A stretch of 64,000 nt of DNA from JAGRKR01 sp041397725 (GTDB taxonomy: Bacteria; Pseudomonadota; Alphaproteobacteria; Rhizobiales; Hyphomicrobiaceae): contig JAWKVZ010000001.1 in the NCBI GenBank assembly GCA_041397725.1, positions 1,054,001-1,118,000 of the forward strand, in the 5' to 3' direction. Below the pieces are notes generated by a model. The model was not told where the DNA came from and did not search any database. It saw nothing but the letters and a program-made list of their open reading frames with translations. A program made the position numbers and the translations under genes. Shown piece after piece: positions 1-8,758 of this stretch. How positions within the stretch are numbered: position 1 is the stretch's first letter; each line of letters opens with the position of its first letter.

Positions 1-1
1 G

Positions 2-391
2 CTCAAGGACCTCGGCAGCCATCCGAGCGAAGGCGGCCCCGTGCAGGTGCTGTCCGGGCGCTATGGCCCCTACGTCAAGCACGGCGACGTCAACGCCACG
101 CTGCCGCGCGGCAAGGAACCCGACGCGCTCAGCATGGACGAGGCGATCGCCCTGCTGAGCGAGCGCATCGCCAAGGGCGGCGGCAAACCAGCCAAGTCCG
201 GCGCGCGCAAGGGCAAGGCGGCGAAGGCCGGGGCGGCAAAATCAGCCGACAAGACCGCGGCAAAGCCTGCGCGCGGAAAGTCCGCGAGCGCGGCGAAAGA
301 CAAGGCGAGCAGTGCCGCCAAGCCCGCCAGGAAAGCCCCGCCGAAGAAAGGCGGCGCTCCTGCCAGGCGCAGCAAGAGCAAAGGGGCGTGA
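2..391 (+). CDS. topA: DNA topoisomerase I, C-terminal fragment (5' end outside window)
   Basis: The reading frame is open from the window edge, so this is the tail of a longer gene. The visible part starts inside a C-terminal topoisomerase repeat (residues such as VLSGRYGPYVKHG and ATLPRG, typical of the TopA C-terminal repeats). It then becomes a tail of about 70 residues made almost only of Lys, Ala, Gly, Pro and Ser, as in many alphaproteobacterial TopA proteins, where the tail is thought to bind DNA or RNA polymerase. TopA relaxes negatively supercoiled DNA. The rnr gene follows 60 bases downstream, an order commonly seen in Rhizobiales. No catalytic tyrosine is visible because that part lies upstream of the window. 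Confidence 0.88.
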   Translation, partial: LKDLGSHPSEGGPVQVLSGRYGPYVKHGDVNATLPRGKEPDALSMDEAIALLSERIAKGGGKPAKSGARKGKAAKAGAAKSADKTAAKPARGKSASAAKDKASSAAKPARKAPPKKGGAPARRSKSKGA

Positions 392-451
392 CGTGAGGCG
401 CGGGCCGGCACGACTGAACGCCTCATGCGCCCGCGGCCAGGATAGCCTGAC

Positions 452-2713
452 GTGACGAAAAAGCCCGCACGCACGCACACCGGCGCGGTCGCCATGCCGA
501 GCAAGGAGCAGGTGCTCGATTTCATCGCGAAGTCCGGCCAGAAGGTGGGCAAGCGCGAGATCGCGCGCGCTTTCGGCCTCAAGGGACCGAACCGGATCAC
601 GTTGAAGCACATGCTGGCCGAGATGGCCGAGGAAGGGCTGATCGACGGCGAGCGCAAGTCCATCCGCCGGCGTGGCCACCTGCCGCCCGTTGCCGTCGTG
701 GAGATCGTGGCGCAGGACGGCGAGGGCGATCTGATCGCGCGGCCGGCGGTCTGGGAGCGCGACGATGGCGAGCCGCCCCGGATCCTCGTCCTGCCTGGAC
801 AGGGCGCCAACGCGCCCTCGCAATTCGGCGTCGGCGACCGTCTGCTGGCGCGCATCGAACACCTCGGCCGCGCCGACCTGCTCGGCTACCGCTACGAAGC
901 CCGGCCGATCAAGCTGCTGCCGCGCGACCGCCGCCGCCAGCTCGGCATCTTCCGCACGCGTGACGGCAAGGGTGGCGTGATCGCCCCCATCAATCGCAAG
1001 GAGCTGCGGGAGTGGCGCGTGCTGCCGGGCGACGAGGGCGGCGCCGCCGACGGCGATCTCGTCCGCTACGAGATGGGACGCGCGCCGCACGGCTCCTTGC
1101 CGGTGGCCCGGATCGCCGAGAGCCTCGGCAATCCCGACGACCAGCGCAAAGTGAGCCTCATCGCCGTGCATGCCCACGGCCTGCCGGACGAGTTCTCCGC
1201 GCGCGCCTTGGCCGAGCTCGACCACCTGCCGCCGCTCGTCACCTCGGGGCGCACGGATCTGCGGTCCCTGCCGCTCGTGACCATCGACCCGGTCGACGCG
1301 CGCGACCACGATGACGCCGTCCACGCCGCAGCCGATGCCGACACGCGCAATCCCGGCGGCTTCCTGGTGACGGTGGCCATCGCCGACGTGGCGCACTACG
1401 TCCGCTTCGGCACCGCCCTCGACCGGGAGGCCGCCACCCGCGGCAACTCGATCTACTTTCCCGACCGCGTCGTGCCGATGCTGCCCGAGCGCATCTCGAA
1501 CGATCTGTGCTCGCTGAGGGAGGCGGAGGAGCGCCCCTGCCTCGCGGTCCGGATCGTGTTCGACGCCAACGGCGCCAAGCGCGGACAGCAATTCGTCCGT
1601 GGGATCATGCGCTCGGCCGCGAAGCTGACGTATCAGGAGGCCCAGGACGCCATCGACGGCAAGCCCAGCGACCGCGCCGCGCCGTTGCTCGAGCCGGTGT
1701 TGAAACCGCTCTGGGCCGCCTACCGGGCGCTCGCACGCGCACGCGACGAAAGACAGCCGCTCGACCTCGACCTGCCCGAGCGCAAGATCCTGCTCGACGC
1801 CACGGGCCAGGTCGAGCGGGTCGTGGTGCCGCCCCGCCTCGAGGCTCACCGCCTGATCGAGGAGTTCATGATCCAGGCGAACGTAGCCGCGGCCGAGGTG
1901 CTGGAGAAGAAGCACGCGCCGGTGGTCTATCGCGTGCACGACGCCCCCTCCAGGGAGAAGCTCGCCGCGCTCCGCGATTTCCTCCAGACGCTCGATCTGA
2001 AGCTGGCGGCCAGCGGCATCAAGCCCGGCCACTTCAACGGCATCCTCGCACGCGCCAAGACGCTGCCGGTGTCCGAGCTCGTCAACGAGGTGGTCCTGCG
2101 CGCGCAGGCGCAGGCGATGTACGCCATCGAGAACTGCGGCCATTTCGGCCTCAACCTGCGCCGCTACGCGCACTTCACGTCGCCAATCCGCCGCTACGCC
2201 GACCTGCTCGTCCATCGCGCCCTGATCCGCGCCTGCCGGCTCGGCGACGGCGGGCTCGCCGACGAGGAGACCGGCGCACATCTGGCCGAGACGGCCCAGG
2301 CGATCTCGGATGCCGAGCGCCGCGCCATGGCCGCCGAGCGCGAGACCGCAGACCGGCTGATCGCGCGCTTTCTGGCCGAGCGGGTCGGCGCCACGTTCGA
2401 GGGGCGCGTCTCCGGCGTGACCCGCAGCGGGCTGTTCGTACGCCTGAGAGACACCGGCGCCGACGGTTTCGTGCCCGTTGCCACGCTCGGTCAGGAGTAT
2501 TTCCGCCACGACGAGGAGCACCACGCGCTGGTGGGGGAGCGCAGCGGCGCGGGCTATCAGCTCGGCGATACCGTCAGCGTGCGGCTGGTCGAGGCCATCC
2601 CGACCGCGGGCGCGCTCCGCTTCGAGGTGCTCAGCGACGGCAAGCCCTTGCGCCGACTGGCGAAGGGCCGGCTGCGCACGCCCCGTCGCCCACGCCGCCC
2701 CGGACGCCGCTGA
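452..2713 (+). CDS. rnr: Ribonuclease R (3'-5' exoribonuclease)
   Basis: A 753-residue protein of the RNase II/R family, which degrades structured RNA processively from the 3' end. An N-terminal winged-helix-like region (about 15-80) is followed by cold-shock-type OB folds. The RNB catalytic domain starts near residue 270 with the motif TIDPVDARDHDDA, whose aspartates bind the two metal ions. Further RNB signatures are NSIYFPDRVVPMLPE and the loop HFTSPIRRYADLLVHR. An S1 RNA-binding domain lies near 640-720 (FEGRVSGVTRSGLFVRL), and the end is basic. Length is normal for the family. The GTG at 452 is used here; an ATG 14 codons later is a possible alternative. It probably shares transcription with topA. 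Confidence 0.95.
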   Translation: MTKKPARTHTGAVAMPSKEQVLDFIAKSGQKVGKREIARAFGLKGPNRITLKHMLAEMAEEGLIDGERKSIRRRGHLPPVAVVEIVAQDGEGDLIARPAVWERDDGEPPRILVLPGQGANAPSQFGVGDRLLARIEHLGRADLLGYRYEARPIKLLPRDRRRQLGIFRTRDGKGGVIAPINRKELREWRVLPGDEGGAADGDLVRYEMGRAPHGSLPVARIAESLGNPDDQRKVSLIAVHAHGLPDEFSARALAELDHLPPLVTSGRTDLRSLPLVTIDPVDARDHDDAVHAAADADTRNPGGFLVTVAIADVAHYVRFGTALDREAATRGNSIYFPDRVVPMLPERISNDLCSLREAEERPCLAVRIVFDANGAKRGQQFVRGIMRSAAKLTYQEAQDAIDGKPSDRAAPLLEPVLKPLWAAYRALARARDERQPLDLDLPERKILLDATGQVERVVVPPRLEAHRLIEEFMIQANVAAAEVLEKKHAPVVYRVHDAPSREKLAALRDFLQTLDLKLAASGIKPGHFNGILARAKTLPVSELVNEVVLRAQAQAMYAIENCGHFGLNLRRYAHFTSPIRRYADLLVHRALIRACRLGDGGLADEETGAHLAETAQAISDAERRAMAAERETADRLIARFLAERVGATFEGRVSGVTRSGLFVRLRDTGADGFVPVATLGQEYFRHDEEHHALVGERSGAGYQLGDTVSVRLVEAIPTAGALRFEVLSDGKPLRRLAKGRLRTPRRPRRPGRR

Positions 2714-2863
2714 GACAACCGGAGCGCAAGCCTTCATGATGGGACACTAAGGCAATTCCGCCGAAGCCGATCATGCTTTACTGATCACGGTCGACATCCC
2801 GCGATGCTCATCTGGCCCATGCAGCAACGACGAAGCCGCTGCATTCTGACGAAAGCGAGACGG

Positions 2864-3340
2864 ATGCTACAGATCTCATCGGACTCCGCAGGCGCCCCCC
2901 TCGCCGCCCCGGAACGGCACACCCTGTCGGCCATGCTGCGCGGCTTTGCCCGGCGATGCCCGTCCTGCGGCGAGGGGCACATGTTCGACGGCTATCTCAA
3001 GGTGCGCGACAGCTGCCCCTCGTGTGGCGAAGAGCTGCATCACCATCGCGCCGACGATGCACCGCCCTATTTCACGATCTTCATTGTCGGCCACATCGCC
3101 ATCAGCCTGGTCCTGGCTCTGGAAACGGCCTTCGAGCCGCCGATGTGGCTTAATCTGGCCGTTTCGATGCCCGCCGCCATCCTCGCCTCTCTGGTGCTGC
3201 TGCCGCTGATCAAGGGCGCGCTGGTGGGCCTGCAGTGGGCCCTGCGCATGCACGGGTTCGGCGGGGAAACGGAAAAGCTCGACCTCGATGCCACCTACGT
3301 CGGCGACACCACGCCAGCAGGGGGACAGACGCGACCATGA
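2864..3340 (+). CDS. DUF983 family membrane protein with two CPxCG zinc-ribbon motifs
   Basis: About 158 residues when read from the ATG at 2864; the frame is open further upstream but the extra residues do not look like the family. Two CPSCG motifs (RRCPSCGEGHMF and DSCPSCGEE) form a zinc-ribbon-like pair ahead of two hydrophobic segments (FTIFIVGHIAISLVLAL and a later VSMPAAILASLVLLPLI). This is the DUF983 pattern found next to rnr in many alphaproteobacteria. Biochemical function is unknown. Its stop codon overlaps the start of the following NUDIX gene by four bases, which implies translational coupling. Confidence 0.85.
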   Translation: MLQISSDSAGAPLAAPERHTLSAMLRGFARRCPSCGEGHMFDGYLKVRDSCPSCGEELHHHRADDAPPYFTIFIVGHIAISLVLALETAFEPPMWLNLAVSMPAAILASLVLLPLIKGALVGLQWALRMHGFGGETEKLDLDATYVGDTTPAGGQTRP

Positions 3341-4092
3341 GCGAGACGAGCCCATCGGCCGAGAGAAAGCCGGCCTCGGCGAAGCCATTGTTGAAGCCGC
3401 GCGACGCCGCAACGCTGATCATCGTCGACAGCAGCAGCAGCGAGCCCCGCATCCTGTTCGGCAAGCGCCGCCTCGATCAGAAGTTCATGCCCGGCAAGTA
3501 CGTCTTCCCGGGCGGGCGGGTCGACACGTGCGATCGCTTTGCAACCGCGACGGACGATCTCACATCGTTGGACACCGAGAAGTTGCTCGTGGGCATGAAG
3601 GGGCGCGTCAGCCAGACCCGCGCCCGCGCGCTGGCGCTGGCCGCGATCCGCGAGACGTTCGAAGAGGCCGGCCTCCTGATCGGCGAGAAGGTAGGAGCGG
3701 ATGCCGCTCTGGCATCCCTTACCTCCGCGGGCACGCGCGCAGGGACGTGGCGGGATTTCCTCGGGCACGGCGTCCAGCCATCGCTCGGTCAGATGAAGTT
3801 CTTCGCGCGGGCCATCACGCCGCCCGGACGCCCCCGCCGCTACGACACGCGCTTCTTCTGCATCGAGGCGAGCGCCATCGTGCACCGCATCGACGACAGC
3901 GACGGCGAGCTCGTCGAGTTGCATTGGCTCTCGCTCGACGAGGCGCGCCAGGGTTTCGACCTGCCGCCGATCACTCGGGTCATTCTTGAGGACCTCGCCG
4001 ACCGCCTGAGCGACGGCCGCTTGCGGCAGGACGATCGGCCCATCCCCTTCTACCACCACAAGAACGGCATCTTCCGGCGCGACGTGCTCTGA
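3337..4092 (+). CDS. NUDIX hydrolase
   Basis: A 251-residue NUDIX-fold protein starting at an ATG that overlaps the TGA of the DUF983 gene. The core NUDIX box is visible as IRETFEEAGLLIGEK, with the metal-binding glutamates, near residues 105-120. The upstream glycine part of the box is spread by an insertion, as in the long NUDIX proteins of this lineage. Members hydrolyse nucleoside diphosphates linked to another moiety; the substrate here cannot be told. It forms the end of the topA-rnr-DUF983-NUDIX run, and rpmG follows with its own promoter. Confidence 0.88.
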   Translation: MSETSPSAERKPASAKPLLKPRDAATLIIVDSSSSEPRILFGKRRLDQKFMPGKYVFPGGRVDTCDRFATATDDLTSLDTEKLLVGMKGRVSQTRARALALAAIRETFEEAGLLIGEKVGADAALASLTSAGTRAGTWRDFLGHGVQPSLGQMKFFARAITPPGRPRRYDTRFFCIEASAIVHRIDDSDGELVELHWLSLDEARQGFDLPPITRVILEDLADRLSDGRLRQDDRPIPFYHHKNGIFRRDVL

Positions 4093-4165
4093 GCCATTGC
4101 CACCACTTGCGAGGGCCTGCGGCGACGGTGCCGGCGCGACGGGCAACCTGCCGAGAGCGCGGAGC

Positions 4166-4193
4166 TTGACATCGGGAACGCCCCGGATAGAGT
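4166..4193 (+). promoter_or_regulatory. Probable sigma-70 promoter of rpmG
   Basis: A perfect -35 hexamer TTGACA at 4166-4171 is followed after 16 bases by TAGAGT at 4188-4193. It lies about 100 bases before the rpmG start codon and after the end of the NUDIX gene, where a new promoter would be expected. The prediction rests on sequence only. Confidence 0.55.
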
Positions 4194-4296
4194 GCCCGCT
4201 AACGGCGCAATGGCGATGTCGGTATAACGTCGTCGAGGCGCATCGGAGCCGCAGACCAATGCGGCGACCGCCAGATTACATCCAGGATTTTTGCAG

Positions 4297-4464
4297 ATGG
4301 CCAAGCCGATCAGTCAGAAGATCAAGCTCTTGAGCACAGCGGGCACAGGGCACTTCTACGTCACGAAGAAGAATCCGCGCACATCGACCGAGAAGATCTC
4401 TTTCCGTAAGTACGATCCGGTCGCGCGCAAGCACGTCGAGTACAAAGAGACGAAGATCAAGTAG
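4297..4464 (+). CDS. rpmG: 50S ribosomal protein L33
   Basis: A 55-residue basic protein that begins MAKPISQKIKLLSTAGTG and ends KHVEYKETKIK, the standard L33 of alphaproteobacteria (the cysteine-free type). L33 sits near the E site of the large ribosomal subunit. The gene is short but complete, with ATG start and TAG stop, and has a strong-looking promoter upstream. Its place between the NUDIX gene and pleD matches the gene order of related genomes. The lack of cysteines means this is the zinc-independent form. Confidence 0.95.
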   Translation: MAKPISQKIKLLSTAGTGHFYVTKKNPRTSTEKISFRKYDPVARKHVEYKETKIK

Positions 4465-5521
4465 ATCTCTCGCTCTTGGCGACGTCTTCCTGAGTCAGCA
4501 CATCCGTCTGGAATAATTTCCGTGTTCGCGGCGACCGCTTGGTCGGTGCGAGTGGGGTATGGGTGGCGTGCACGTGCAAAGCGTGGGCGATGCCGATGGT
4601 CGGGCCATTGCGATCGCGCGACATCGCTCACCATACGATCGACGCGTGCGCGTGCGGATGGCGTCACGCTGTCATGACGGGGCGCCTGAGCAGGCTCTAT
4701 TCTGGAGATGAAAGGCTCGGACAAGTGGCCGCTGGCCGGGCGCTGCGGCATTGTCGGCAGCGGGGTAAAATCCGACTACCACAGGCCCGGCCATTAAGCT
4801 GGTTCGGACAATCAAAGAGGGCGTTGACAGTCCAATCCAGCATCCCGATCGACGGTTTCACGGCTTCATCGAGGAGGCCACTCCAAGCCGTAGCTCGTCG
4901 TCCGGGCCCATGCGCTCCGGGAAATGCGGCGGACCCGGAGCACGATGGTCGATGCGCCGAGTCGATCTGATGAAACAGGGCAATGGACCGCGAGGGTCGA
5001 TACACACTCTCACCAAGATACTCGGCAATTCAAGCGACGCTCACGTCACCTCCTGCTCCACTGTCCCGGCGATATGGCCCGGACGATCCCTCAAGAAAAA
5101 TCAAACAAATCTGCAAACCATCATCAGGCTTCTGCCTATCAGTATTTCGCTAAACTAACGCTCCAATGTGTCGGCTCTGTGTCTGTGCCCGGCTGGCCCG
5201 TAACCTTCCCTGACCCGACCGGCAACCCACACTCTTTGCACCCATCGAACGTGCGTTTATCTGGCATGACGATAGACCTGACGTTGCAGGCGTCAAGTAT
5301 GATCCGCTCTGTACTTACCCAGGTGCTTTTCGGAAAACTCCGACTAGTTGAGTAAAGGTAGCGCATCGCTCTCAGGTGGCGCAAGCACTATCATCGCGTC
5401 CTGGTCTGGCCGAGCGTCAGGGCGCCCCCTCTCACGTATCGCCCGGTGGCTAGGTCCACCGCCGCCCTCACGAAACCGGCGCGGATCGCCGCACACGGGG
5501 TATCGCGACGCGCGCTCACGT
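4465..5521. other. 1.06 kb intergenic stretch without a supportable gene
   Basis: Between convergent rpmG and pleD. Base composition is visibly less GC-rich than the surroundings, especially near 5090-5160 (runs such as AAAAATCAAACAAATC). Several short open frames exist on both strands, but none shows a recognisable motif, a good ribosome-binding site or the codon bias of neighbouring genes. No tRNA-like cloverleaf or clear terminator was found by eye. Confidence 0.5.
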
Positions 5522-6892
5522 TCACGCCGCGTTGGCGACGACACGGTTGCGGCCCGCCCGCTTCGCAGCATAGAGCGCCCGATCGGCGCGACGGAAGAGC
5601 GTTTCGACGGTATCCTCGGGCGACTCCAGCGTCGCCACGCCGACGCTCGTCGTGACGACGATGCGCTTCGACGTGTTGATCGCGAACGGCTCGGCGGCAA
5701 TGAAGCAGCGCAGCCGCTCGCCGACCTGCCAGGCGCGCGTCAGGTCCGTATCCGGCATGATGACCACGAACTCCTCGCCACCGAACCTGCACGCCAGGTC
5801 GATGCCGCGGGTGTTGCGCCGCAAGCGTGCCGCAAAGTCCCTGAGGACGTTGTCGCCGCAGTCGTGGCCATAGCTGTCGTTGATCGACTTGAAGTGATCG
5901 ATGTCGGCGACCAGCACCGAGAGCGGCCGCCCCTGCACCTTGGCTTCCTCCAGCAAGGTCTGCATGTGACCTTCCATGTAGCGCCGGTTGTGGAGGCCCG
6001 TGAGGCTGTCGGTCACCGCGAACTCGACGCTCTGCTCGAGGCTGAGACGGAGATGATCGGAATGGCGCTTGCGCTTGATCTGGGTGCGCACGCGCGCGAG
6101 CATTTCGTTGCGGTCGATGGGACGCACAAGGTAGTCGTTGACGCCCATGTCCAGACCGCGCAGCAGTCGCGCGTCGTCGCCCGGCTCGACCAGAATGATC
6201 AGCGGCAGGTGGCGGGTGCGGTCGAGCGAGCGGATCTGGGAGCAGAGCCTGAGCCCGTCGGCATTGCTGAGGCTCAGGCTGATGATGGTCAGATCGAATT
6301 TGCCTTCGGCAGCGCGCAAGAGCGCCGTCTGCGGGTCCGGCTCGATCACCACCTCGTGACAGCGGGCGAGCGCTTCTTGCATGCGCTGCGCTGTCCTGGC
6401 GTGATCGTCGACGATCAGCACCTTGCCGCCATCCCCAGCAGCCTCGGCGCCCAACAGCGCCGGCCGTCCGATGCCCATCTGCTGGCCGGTGGCCGCGCGC
6501 ATGAGCATCTCGTCGATCAGCATTTTCAGACGGGCGAGGTTCTTCACGCGCGTGATGAGCGCGATGTCGTCGACCGGCTTGGTCAGGAAATCGTCGGCGC
6601 CCGCCTCGAGGCCCTGCACGCGGTCGGACGGCTGATCGAGCGCAGTCACCATGATCACGGGCACGTGCTGTGTGCGCGGGCTCGCCTTGATGCGGCGGCA
6701 GACCTCGAAGCCGTCCATGCCCGGCATCATCACGTCGAGCAGCACGACGTCGACGCGTTCGCGCTCGCAGATCTCGAGCGCCTCGCGGCCACCATTGGCC
6801 GTCAGGACCTCGAAATACTCGGCAGAAAGCCGCGCCTCCAAGAGACGGACATTCGCCTGGATATCATCGACGACGAGTACGCGAGCGGTCAT
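5522..6892 (-). CDS. pleD: PleD-type response regulator with GGDEF diguanylate cyclase
   Basis: A 456-residue protein with two receiver domains and a GGDEF domain, the architecture of Caulobacter PleD, which makes cyclic di-GMP when phosphorylated. The first receiver has the phospho-acceptor Asp near residue 53 (VVLLDVMMPGMDGF). The second receiver has lost that Asp (TIISLSLSNADG), as is usual in PleD, where it serves as a dimerisation adaptor. The cyclase active site is GGEEF at about 371-375. The inhibitory I-site RxxD (RGID) lies five residues before it, so product feedback inhibition is likely. It lies 33 bases after divK on the same strand, and the two are probably co-transcribed. Confidence 0.96.
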   Translation of the reverse strand: MTARVLVVDDIQANVRLLEARLSAEYFEVLTANGGREALEICERERVDVVLLDVMMPGMDGFEVCRRIKASPRTQHVPVIMVTALDQPSDRVQGLEAGADDFLTKPVDDIALITRVKNLARLKMLIDEMLMRAATGQQMGIGRPALLGAEAAGDGGKVLIVDDHARTAQRMQEALARCHEVVIEPDPQTALLRAAEGKFDLTIISLSLSNADGLRLCSQIRSLDRTRHLPLIILVEPGDDARLLRGLDMGVNDYLVRPIDRNEMLARVRTQIKRKRHSDHLRLSLEQSVEFAVTDSLTGLHNRRYMEGHMQTLLEEAKVQGRPLSVLVADIDHFKSINDSYGHDCGDNVLRDFAARLRRNTRGIDLACRFGGEEFVVIMPDTDLTRAWQVGERLRCFIAAEPFAINTSKRIVVTTSVGVATLESPEDTVETLFRRADRALYAAKRAGRNRVVANAA

Positions 6893-6925
6893 AGGCCATT
6901 GCCTTCATCAAACGAGCGACGGCAA

Positions 6926-7297
6926 TCAGGCCTCCCCGATGAATCGGCGAATGGTGTCGATGAAGGAGCCGACAGAGATGGGCTTGGACAGATAGGCTTC
7001 GCAGCCGCCTTGACGGATGCGTTCCTCGTCCCCCTTCATCGCGAAGGCGGTCACCGCGATCACGGGGATCTCGCGCAGCTCATCGTCCTCTTTGAGCCAC
7101 TTGGTCACCTCGAGCCCGGAGACCTCCGGAAGCTGGATGTCCATCAAGATGAGATGCGGCCGATGCGCCCGCGCAAGCGCGAGTGCGTCCATGCCGTTTC
7201 GCGTCTCGAGAGTCCGGTAGCCGTGCGCCTCCAGAAGGTCGTGAAACAGCTTCATGTTGAGTTCGTTGTCCTCAACAATCAGAACTGTCTTCGTCAT
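6926..7297 (-). CDS. divK: Single-domain response regulator DivK
   Basis: A 123-residue stand-alone receiver domain: MTKTVLIVEDNELNMKLF at the start, the phospho-acceptor Asp at residue 53 (LILMDIQLPEVSG), Thr in AVTAFAM and the conserved Lys in YLSKPIS. In Caulobacter and Rhizobiales DivK relays phosphate between the kinases PleC and DivJ and controls CtrA activity during the cell cycle. The ATG used is the one that starts the receiver fold; longer in-frame upstream sequence is not conserved-looking. The pair divK-pleD is a well-known operon order. Confidence 0.95.
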   Translation of the reverse strand: MTKTVLIVEDNELNMKLFHDLLEAHGYRTLETRNGMDALALARAHRPHLILMDIQLPEVSGLEVTKWLKEDDELREIPVIAVTAFAMKGDEERIRQGGCEAYLSKPISVGSFIDTIRRFIGEA

Positions 7298-7498
7298 TGC
7301 CTTCGGCCCGGCCATGGATCGCTCGATGACGCCACCTTTCTCCTGATAGGTCATGCTCCCGAAGCTCACCCTCTGCTCCACCCACCTTTTGCACCGATTC
7401 TGGGGAGCTGATAGATGCGAGTGTGTGCCGGGAGCGGTAACCAACAGCTTAAGAAACCGGCAATCACGCCACGCCAAAGACAGGAACGAGGCCTTGCC

Positions 7499-7795
7499 AT
7501 GCGCCAGAAACACCGCCCGCTCGACCTCGAAGGCGCTGAGGCTCTGGCCGCCGAAGCGCTTGCGCATATCGCCACAGAGCCACGAATAATATCGAGATTT
7601 CTGGGGCTTACGGGACTGAGCGTCGACCGTCTGCGGGCTGAAGCAGATTCCCCGGCCATACTGACCGCGGTGCTCTCTTACCTGCTCGAGGACGAATCGC
7701 TGCTGCTGGCCTTCACCGCCATGACCGGACGCGATCCGGCGCGCGTGCGCGAGGCGCACAACCTGTTGACCGGCGAGCGGAACGACTTCGCATGA
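7499..7795 (+). CDS. DUF3572 family protein
   Basis: A 98-residue alpha-helical protein, matching the small DUF3572 family of alphaproteobacteria (features such as EALAAEALAHIATEPRIISR and an acidic middle around DRLRAEADSP). No cysteine, membrane segment or catalytic motif is visible, and the function is unknown. It sits divergently upstream of divK-pleD, a position the family often has. Its last codon overlaps the start of the ROK kinase by four bases (ATGA), suggesting coupled translation. Confidence 0.8.
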   Translation: MRQKHRPLDLEGAEALAAEALAHIATEPRIISRFLGLTGLSVDRLRAEADSPAILTAVLSYLLEDESLLLAFTAMTGRDPARVREAHNLLTGERNDFA

Positions 7796-8718
7796 CCTCC
7801 GCCCCGTCCTGGCGAATCGGTGTGGACCTCGGAGGCACCAAGATCGAGGCCCTGGCGCTGGCCGGCGACGACACGGCCTCGCGCCCGATCCGCGTGCCGA
7901 CGCCAAGGGGCGACTATCAGGCCACGCTCGATGCGGTCGCACGGCTGGTCGCTGATGTCGAGAGCGCATGCGGGACGGCGCAATGTTCCGTCGGCGTCGG
8001 CATACCCGGCTCGGTGGCGCCGGCGACAGGCCTCGTGCAGAACGCCAACTCGACTTGGCTCAACGGCCGGCCCTTCGAGCGCGATCTCGCTGCGCGGCTC
8101 GCCCGGCCTGTGCGGACCGCCAACGACGCCAACTGCTTCGCCCTGTCGGAGGCCATCGACGGCGCCGCGGCAGGCGCGGGATCGGCCTTCGGGGTCATTC
8201 TCGGAACCGGCTGCGGGGGCGGCTTCGTAGTGCGCGGGACGATCGTCGACGGACCCCGCAGCATCGGCGGGGAGTGGGGCCACAATCCCCTGCCCTGGCC
8301 GACCGCCGACGAGGTGCCCGGCCCGCGCTGCTGGTGCGGGCGACACGGCTGCATGGAAACCTGGGTCTGCGGCCCGGCACTCGTGGCGGACCATCTGCGC
8401 GTCAGCGGCGTCGCCCTCGGCGATGCCGGCGCCGTCGCTGTGGCCGCCGCGGCGGGTGATGCCGAGGCCCGCGCCACCATGGCCCGTCACGCCGACAGGC
8501 TGGCGCGCGGCCTGGCCACTGTCGTCAACATCCTCGATCCCGAAGTGATCGTGCTCGGCGGCGGGCTGTCCGGCATCGCCAGTCTCTACGAGGCTCTCCC
8601 TGGCCTGATGATGCCGCACCTGTTCACCGATGTCCCGACAGTCGATATCCGGCCGCCGCGATGGGGCGACGCCTCGGGCGTCAGAGGTGCGGCGCGGCTG
8701 TGGGCCGCCGGAGCGTGA
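7792..8718 (+). CDS. ROK family sugar kinase (fructokinase-like)
   Basis: A 308-residue ROK protein. The ATP-binding phosphate loop is at the N-terminus (GVDLGGTKIEALAL). The second nucleotide motif is GTGCGGGFVVRG near 140, and the zinc-binding signature is CWCGRHGCMETW near 180, with the characteristic cluster of cysteines and the preceding His in GEWGHNPL. A third motif, VIVLGGGLSG, is near the end. ROK kinases phosphorylate hexoses or amino sugars. The GGEWGHNPLPWP stretch fits the fructokinase/N-acetylglucosamine kinase branch, but the substrate is not certain. Confidence 0.9.
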   Translation: MTSAPSWRIGVDLGGTKIEALALAGDDTASRPIRVPTPRGDYQATLDAVARLVADVESACGTAQCSVGVGIPGSVAPATGLVQNANSTWLNGRPFERDLAARLARPVRTANDANCFALSEAIDGAAAGAGSAFGVILGTGCGGGFVVRGTIVDGPRSIGGEWGHNPLPWPTADEVPGPRCWCGRHGCMETWVCGPALVADHLRVSGVALGDAGAVAVAAAAGDAEARATMARHADRLARGLATVVNILDPEVIVLGGGLSGIASLYEALPGLMMPHLFTDVPTVDIRPPRWGDASGVRGAARLWAAGA

Positions 8719-8758
8719 CGGGCCGGCACGTAACGGGCATCCGCGCGATCAGCCGCGC

